A stretch of 64,000 nt of DNA from positions 744,001 to 808,000 of the forward strand of contig CM063243.1 in the NCBI GenBank assembly GCA_032158295.1, read 5' to 3'. The notes beneath the pieces were generated by a model that was not told the origin of the DNA, did no database searches, and saw only the letters and a list, made by a program, of their open reading frames with translations. Positions 56,945 to 64,000 of the stretch are shown here, piece after piece. This DNA comes from Pycnopodia helianthoides. Its lineage: Eukaryota > Echinodermata > Asteroidea > Forcipulatida > Asteriidae. The first letter of the stretch is position 1, and every line of letters begins with the position of its first letter. The translations under genes were made by a program, and so were the position numbers.

Positions 56945-59900
56945 CTTACAACTGTACCAGGTTTGATTTATGTTTTTCCAGGATAACTTGAAGACATCGA
57001 TGGAGTTCTGATGTTGACAAGTGACGTCTTGGAGATAAACGCATCACTAAATCAAGGAATGAGTATCACATTGTTGTTTTTTTAGTTGTATATGTTCTTG
57101 GCCAAGTCCTGATGACCACTCAGAATGGTAACAAATTTACCTTAAAGGCTTGATACATGATTGGTGGTGATCCGAGGAACAGAAATGATGATTCCTACCT
57201 TTGTAAATACTTGATACCAGTACCAAAGGTCCTGACAAAAGTTTTGAACTGGTATACATCATGAAAGAAAATTGTCCTCCAGTACTCAATTCTTTTTTCA
57301 AATTACCAAATCACCGTATTAGTAAACATGTTTTTGAAAAATGGGATGTCAATTGCAGCCCATGTACATCTTGTACATTTCTTAGTTTGATGAAAGCATC
57401 ACAGGCAGTTTAGCTAACAAATAGTAATAGTTTCTTTCTTGCAAATGCCATATTTAATTCAGAATCTTTTCGTTTTGAGTTTCACTTTGTGTTATTCAGT
57501 TTGTTGTTTGTTTGATGACTGTGACTTCGATGTTTACTGAACGATCTGACTGAGTTGCTGGGATTGAGCTGTCACTGAATCTAGATTCACTCACTACACC
57601 AGGAGGTAGTTTTTGTTATCTCATTACAAAGCTCCATCCTTTGCATGAATGTGTGTAAATGTATTGTTGAACATAACCTGGAAGAGGTTTACCTTCATTT
57701 GTGAGCTGTCACACCCAAACAATTCTTAATCATGTCTTTTGAAGACGTCAAAGATTTCTTAATTATAATTTTTGAGAATGTCAAAGATTTCTTATTTGTA
57801 TCTTTTGAAGACGTCAACATTGGCCATATATTGGATTTTACAGCAATAAGATTTTGGAGTTGCTGTTAATGTGAAATCAATTTGTCTTTGTTCTGCCCAA
57901 AAGGTATTTGAGGAAAAGGCTTACAACTGTACCAGGTTTTATTTCTGTTTCTCCAGGATATCTTGGTGACTTGATTTGACATGGGTGGACAGTTTGCTGC
58001 TTTTGACCATGAAAACATTGATGGAGTTCTGATGTTGCCAAGTGACATCATGGAGATAAATGCATCATTAAATCAAGGAATGAGTATCAAATTTTGTTTT
58101 CTTAGTTGTGTATGTTCTTGGAGGGTGGTAACAAATTTACCTTAAAGGGTTGACACATGATTGGTGATCTGAGGAACAGAAATGATAATTCCTATCTTTG
58201 TAAATACTCAATACCAGTACCAAATGTCCCAAGAAATATTTTGAACTGATATACACCATGAAAGAAAATTACCCTCCAATACTCGGTTCTTATTTCAATT
58301 GACCAAATCACAGTAAACATATTTGTGAAAAAAGTGACGTCAGTTGCAGCACATGTACGTCCTCTATATTTCTTAGTTTGTTAAAAACATCACAGGCAGT
58401 TTAGGTAAAGAATAATGAAAGTTTCTTTCTCACAAATGTCATATTTAATTCAGAATCTTTTTGTTTTGAGTTTTACTTTGTGTTATTCAGTTTGTTGTTG
58501 GTTTGATGACTGTGACTTTGGCGTTTACTCAACTATCTGACTGAGTTGGTGGGATTGGCCTGTCACTGAATCTAGATTCACTCACTACAACAAGAGGTAG
58601 ATTTTGTTCCTGTTATTTCATTACAAAGCTCCATCCTTTGGATGAATGTCTGTAAATACATTGGCCTACTATTAGATTTAAAAGCGATAAGATTTTGGAG
58701 TTGCTGTTTATGTGAAATCAAGGTTTAGTATTTTCTTTTTTCAACCCAAAAATACTGAACGAAAGGGCCTACATTTGTACAAGGCTTGATTTCTGTTTCT
58801 CCAGGGTAATTTGATGCCTTTATTCGACATGGGTTGACAGTTTGCTGCTTTTGACCATGAAGACATCGATGGAGTTCTGATGTTGACGAGTGACGTCTTG
58901 GAGATAAATGCATCACTAAATCAAGGAATGAGTATCAAATTTTGTTTTCTTAATTGTATATGTTCTTGGCCAGGTCCTGATGACCACTCAGGATGGTAAC
59001 AAATCAAACTTAAATGCTTGACACATAATTGGTGGTGATCTTAGGAACAGAAATGATGATTGCCATCTTTGTAAATACTTGATACCAGTACCAAATGTCC
59101 CCTGAAATATTTTGAACTGATATGCAGTATGAAACAATACTCGTTTCTTTTTCCAGTTTACCATATCACAGTAAACATATTTGTGAAAAATGTGACATTA
59201 ATTGCAGCACATTGTACATCTTTTATATTTCTTAGTTTGTTGAAAACATCACAGGCAGTTTAGCTAAAGAATAATTGAAGTTTCTTTCTTACAAATGCCA
59301 TATTTAATGCATTATTTCTTGTGTTTTTAGTTTTACTTTGTGTTATTCAGTTTGTTGTTGGTTTGGTGACTGTGACTTTGGCGTTTACTCAACTATCTGA
59401 CTGAGTTGCTGGGATTGGCCTGTCACTGAATCTAGATTCACTCACTACAACAAGAGGTAGATTTTGTTCCTGTTATTTTATTACAAAGCTCCATCCTTTG
59501 GATGAATGTTTTTAAATACATTGGCCTAATATTAGATTTAAAAGCAATAAGATTTTGGAGTTGCTGTTTATGTGAAATCAAGGTTTCAAGATTTTCTTTT
59601 TTCAACCCAAAAGTACTTAAGGAAAAGGCCTACATTTGTATAAGACTTGATTTCTGTTTCTCCAGGGTAATTTGATGCTTTATTTGACATGGGTTGACAG
59701 TTTGCTGCTTTCAACCATGAAGACATTATACCAGGTTTGATTTATGTTTCTCCAGGATAGCTTGGTGACTTGATTTGACATGGGTTGACAGTTTGCTGCT
59801 TTTGACATGAAGACATCGATGGAGTTCTGATGTTGACGAGTGACGTCTTGGAGATAAATGCATCACTAAATCAAGGAATGAGTATCAAATTTTTGTTTTC

Positions 59901-61215
59901 TTAATTGTATATGTTCTTGGCCAGGTCCTGATGACCCACTCAGGATGGTAAAAATCAAACTTAAAGTCTTACCATAATTGGTGGTGATCTTAGGAACAGA
60001 AATGATGATTGCCATTTTGAACATCTTGATACAATCAATGTACCAGAAATGTTCCCTGAAATATTTGAACATATGCGTTCTAAACAATCTCGTTTTTTCA
60101 TTTACAATACAGAAACTTTGTGAAATGTGAATATTGCGCACATGTACATCTTTTATTCTTGTTTTTGAAAACTCACAGGCATTAGCTAAAGAAATTGAAG
60201 TTCTTTTACAAATGCATATTTATGCTTATTTCTTGTTTTAGTTTACTTGTTTATCATTTTTGTTGTTGGTGACTTGACTTTGGCTTACTCAATATCTCTG
60301 AGTTTGATTGCCGTCATGAACTAGATCACTCACTACAACAGAGGTAGATTTTGTTCCTGTTTTTTATACAAGCTCCATCCTTTGATAATGTTTTTATACA
60401 TGCTATATTAGATTAAGCATAATTGAGTGCTGTTTATGGAAATCAAGTTCAGATTCTTTTTCAACCAAAAGTACTTAAGGAAAAGGCCTACATGTATAGA
60501 CTTGATCTGTTTCCAGGTAATTGATGTTTTTGACAGTAAGTGCTGTCCTGTTACATTTTATGTTTTGTAGTTGGATGATGATGGGTAAGTTTTGCTTTTG
60601 CCATGAAACATCGAGATTCAGTTAGATGCGCTTGAGATAAATGCATCACTAATAAGGAATTAATTGTTTCTTAATTGTAGTTCTTGCGTCATACCACTCA
60701 GGATGGTAACAAATTAAACTTAAAGGCTTGACACATAATTGGTGGTGATCTTAGGAACAAAAATGATGATTGCCATCTTTGTAAATACTTGATACCAGTA
60801 CCAAATGTCCCAAGAAATGTTTTGAACTGATATGCAGCATGAAACAATACTCGGTTCTTATTCCAGTTTACCATATCACATTTAACATAATTATTTGTGA
60901 AAAATTTGACATTAATTGCAGCACATGTACATCTTTTATATTTATTAGTTTGTTGAAAACATCACAGGCAGTTTAGCTTAAGAATAATAAAAGTTTCTTT
61001 CTTACAAATGCCATATTTAATGCATTATTTCTTGTTGTTTTTAGTTTTACTTTGTGTTATTCAGTTTGTTGTTGGTTTGGTGACTGTGACTTTGGCGTTT
61101 ACTCAACGATCTGACTGAGTTGGTGGGATTGGGCTGTCACTGAATCTAGATTCACTCACTACAACAAGAGGTAGATTTTGTTCATGTTATCTCATTTCAA
61201 AGCTCCATCCTTTGG
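56945..61215 (+). repeat. ~0.86-kb tandem array, about five units
   Basis: Units start near 56950, 57930, 58785, 59735 and 60490, with the same internal motifs as 42886-46070. The region 59930-60690 is full of small deletions relative to its siblings. Confidence 0.85.
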
Positions 61216-63281
61216 ATGAATGTTTTTAAAAGTATTATTTTAAACTTTTTTTCAACCAGTACTTTTTGACTTGCTAAGGAGGGTTCCTAAGTAGTAATCC
61301 TGTTGTGAACAGCTGATCATTGGATCATATTTTCTCTAAACTATTTGTACTGATGTGATTACACCTTAACTGTCTTTCAGTTGATTGTGACAACTGCTTT
61401 GATACTATCAACATGACCATGAAGATGGAGTGATGTCATGGTGCAAGGAGAGTGACGTATGATGGCATGAGGAGACTGACGTCATGGCATGAGGGCACTG
61501 TTTAAGTTTCGAATGTCTGTGACCAAAATGGCCTAACGTTAGTTGCGATTCGCTCATGGAAAAGTAAGTAGTTTCATAACAATTATTAAACTGCAAGTTT
61601 TACCGCAAAGCCTGATTAAATAAACCCTTCATCAAATTATTAATAATGACAAGTGACATATTACTATACCTCCATGCCGGTTTGTTTGCAGCAATCACAC
61701 TTAGATTATGTTCTATAGAGAACTTGTCTTGCTATTTATTCTACTGTCTCGGAATAGATTTTTAGAAATCGAGAGACTTTTCAGTTCTGAAAAGAACTAT
61801 CCTGCTTATTAACTACTACCGGGGGGGGGGGGGGGGGGGGGGTGGTCGGTAGGAAATTGGCCAGAACTAAAAAAGAACTCACTCTGCGGCAGTGAAGTTA
61901 ATAACGAGAAGTCCACTCGATCCACTAAGCGAAAGTAGTAGTCCCATATCAAGTTTTTGTAACGCACTAAGTTGTTCATCAAGCATTAATATTTGCAGGT
62001 TGTTGATAACAGTTTTTTTTTAAACTGTGGTCGTAATAACTTTACTGTCTCCAATATTGTATCAGTGGAGTTGAACATATTAACCTTTTTTTTCTATAAA
62101 AAGGAACAAGATGGGGAACTGATGGACTAGTCTACCTTGTACTCAAGAATCAGCTTGATTACTTTCATTGCTTAGACTGTCTCGATAAATCATTGGGCAG
62201 TTTGCTGCTTTCAACATGGACCTAGAGGACATCTTTGGAGGTGTGTGAAGGAGTGAGGGGATTGGCATATCAGTTACAGCATCTACTCATCAACAGTTGA
62301 GAAGAATGGAATTTCAAAGTGACGTATTGGGTGTAAGTTTAGTTTGGATATTTATTGTCTGTTATGAGGACATAACATCTAAGTACTCATTATGGAATTG
62401 AAGTATGGAATTTCAAGGTAAATCATTTTTAGCTCAGTTCAATACTTGTGCAACTTCAGAAATTTCTTAAGGTATAGAACCCATTGATGCATCGTAGATC
62501 AATCCTCATCTACAGTACTGTAACTTATACAGCCTGCAGCATCAGAATCAAGTTTTCTTCTGAAAAATGATTAGAGCATACTGATGGAAACATTGAGTTG
62601 TTACACAACCAGTTCTTTTCAGAACCACAACAAATCATGGACTTTGTTTTACCTGAATAATACTTGATTGTATCTCCCCCAAGTTTACACTTTTTATTTG
62701 TTTCCCTTTCTTTGTCACACAGCATAGATGTTCAGTGATAAGATATAGATCTTATGATGAACACAGTCATATAACTTGAAGTTCATCATGGCAAGATTTT
62801 ACGCAGTAACTAAAGCAACTGTTGCTTCATCAGCATTTTGTCTTCATGATTGCCGCCCACCGCATAATCGGAGGCAATTGACAGCAAGTTGATACATCAG
62901 GTGTTATATCAAGATTTGACACCAAAATGTACAGTTCAACGTGAGTGATAACATGCCTCATATTTCTGGATCGACAACGGTGAAAGCCAACATTTTAGTT
63001 TCGAGGGAACATGAACACTTGATCAGAAAACTATTCAAGAATGACATTACCAAGACCACTTACTTGATTTACCAGAGCATGTGTCAATTGTTAAACAGTT
63101 TATTTCTTGGATAAAAATGTAAAGTTGTCTTGCCTTTCAATTTATTTTTGCAGAGTTGATGATGGTTGTTGTTAAAAAGTAATGTAAAATATGTCTCCCT
63201 TAAAGTTGGGATGTTTTTGTTCACATGCTGGAAATATTTAACTCTGAATGAAAGGGTAGTTTGTATAGAGACTGTCAACTT

Positions 63282-63583
63282 AATACTTGTAACAAGTATT
63301 TTGACCGAATACATGTACATACTTGTAATGAGGTACTTTCCTTACAAGTACATGTATTCAAATAAAAGATTGCATGTTTGTAATGAGGTACTTCATTACA
63401 TTCATGCAATTAAATCACGCTTGCAATGAAGTACCTCATTGCAAGTGTGTAAAAGTTTCATGCTTGTATATGAAGTACCTCATTACAAGCATGAAACGTC
63501 GTTGGTTAATTTGTAATGCAGTGGCTCATTACAAATTGTGGAACTATTTAAGGTTGTTTGTAATGAAGTGAACTCATTACAAA
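63282..63583. ncRNA. Hairpin cluster, copy C
   Basis: All seven hairpins of 48113-48414 recur at a constant offset of 15,169 bp. The sequence appears identical, while flanking bases differ (for example AAATGG versus AAAGGG just upstream). Confidence 0.7.
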
Positions 63584-63901
63584 TATAAAGACAGCAAGCT
63601 TGTAGCTTGAGCACTAGTTATTATTAAGTTACATTTTATTATAACTTATTTTTATTTAATATTTTTTGATGTTTGGTAAATTGTATTATTTTGTGTAGCA
63701 TTCTGTCATCCAATTTTTTTTATCCAAATGGTATCATTGTTTACAAGTATCTGTTATGGGGTGGGTGATGACAACCTTCACGTGGTCCACTCTGTTTTAG
63801 ACTAATGTCATCAAACCAATGTATGCACCAAGTGCCACTTTCATAAATGTCTGTTTATTTCAACGTTATCTCTTTAGTATCTGTTTTTCATTACTATTAA
63901 T

Positions 63902-64000
63902 AAGATTTGAAGTTATTATGTTTTTTTAAATTTAAGTGTTCAGTTTCTGTTGCCAGGTTGTTGAACATTATTCATGTATGGCTTATAGTGTGAAATAAAT
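63902..64000. repeat. Segmental duplication, distal module, copy C (start only)
   Basis: AAGATTTGAAGTTATTATG through AATAAAT as in copies A and B; truncated by the window end. Confidence 0.9.

Larger units (their letters stand above)
56911..63901. repeat. Segmental duplication, proximal module, copy C
   Basis: Homologous to 42836-48732 but longer, because the tandem array has about five units. Includes the exon-like block at 61381, a G22 homopolymer (61821-61842) and the second hairpin cluster. Confidence 0.9.

Noticed and set aside
1..64000. CRISPR array, bacterial operon or prophage content
   Set aside because: No spacer-type arrays, ribosome-binding sites or operon-like gene packing; splice signals and SINEs show a eukaryotic genome.

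Overview
This is a eukaryotic, AT-rich, repeat-dense window. It has spliced exons with GT-AG borders, tRNA-derived SINEs, many short inverted-repeat elements, a Ty3/gypsy retrotransposon, a Penelope-like element and a Maverick/Polinton remnant. The mix suggests a marine invertebrate, and I would guess an echinoderm-like deuterostome. That guess rests on repeat style only, with no species marker seen.

Positions 1-17.9 kb hold the downstream part of one plus-strand gene. Fourteen recognisable exons encode an atypical annexin. It has four annexin repeats but no canonical calcium-binding loops, an N-terminal extension that starts upstream of the window, and a long acidic Ser/Thr/Glu-rich C-terminal tail. 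Its introns are full of SINEs, MITEs, tandem repeats and a Polinton DNA polymerase scrap. One exon is preceded by a 117-bp tandem array that repeats the 3' splice site and exon start.

Positions 18-22.5 kb are mobile-element debris, including a hAT-like MITE nested in a SINE. A minus-strand hydroxyacid oxidase (glycolate-oxidase family) locus, broken by small indels, lies at 22.6-24.8 kb. From 25.3 to 28.2 kb there are short plus-strand coding scraps that resemble a transposon-associated protein. Two TA/TTAA-flanked MITEs (28.7-30.3 kb) and a 12-bp minisatellite of about 0.9 kb (33.2-34.1 kb) follow.

Positions 34-64 kb are built from a large tandem segmental duplication with a period of roughly 14.6-15.2 kb. 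Copy A is partial, copy B spans 42.8-52.1 kb, and copy C starts at 56.9 kb and leaves the window. Each full copy carries an array of ~0.86-kb repeats (three units in B, five in C), a small possible exon family, a cluster of seven consecutive palindromic hairpins, and a conserved AATAAA. A Penelope-like element (38.2-39.6 kb), a foldback element (41.9-42.7 kb) and a Ty3/gypsy retrotransposon (52.1-56.5 kb, minus) are interspersed.

Single-base frame breaks occur in nearly every recognisable coding region, including the otherwise well-preserved annexin. Part of 59.9-60.7 kb looks like uncorrected sequence. Some apparent pseudogenisation may therefore be assembly error.
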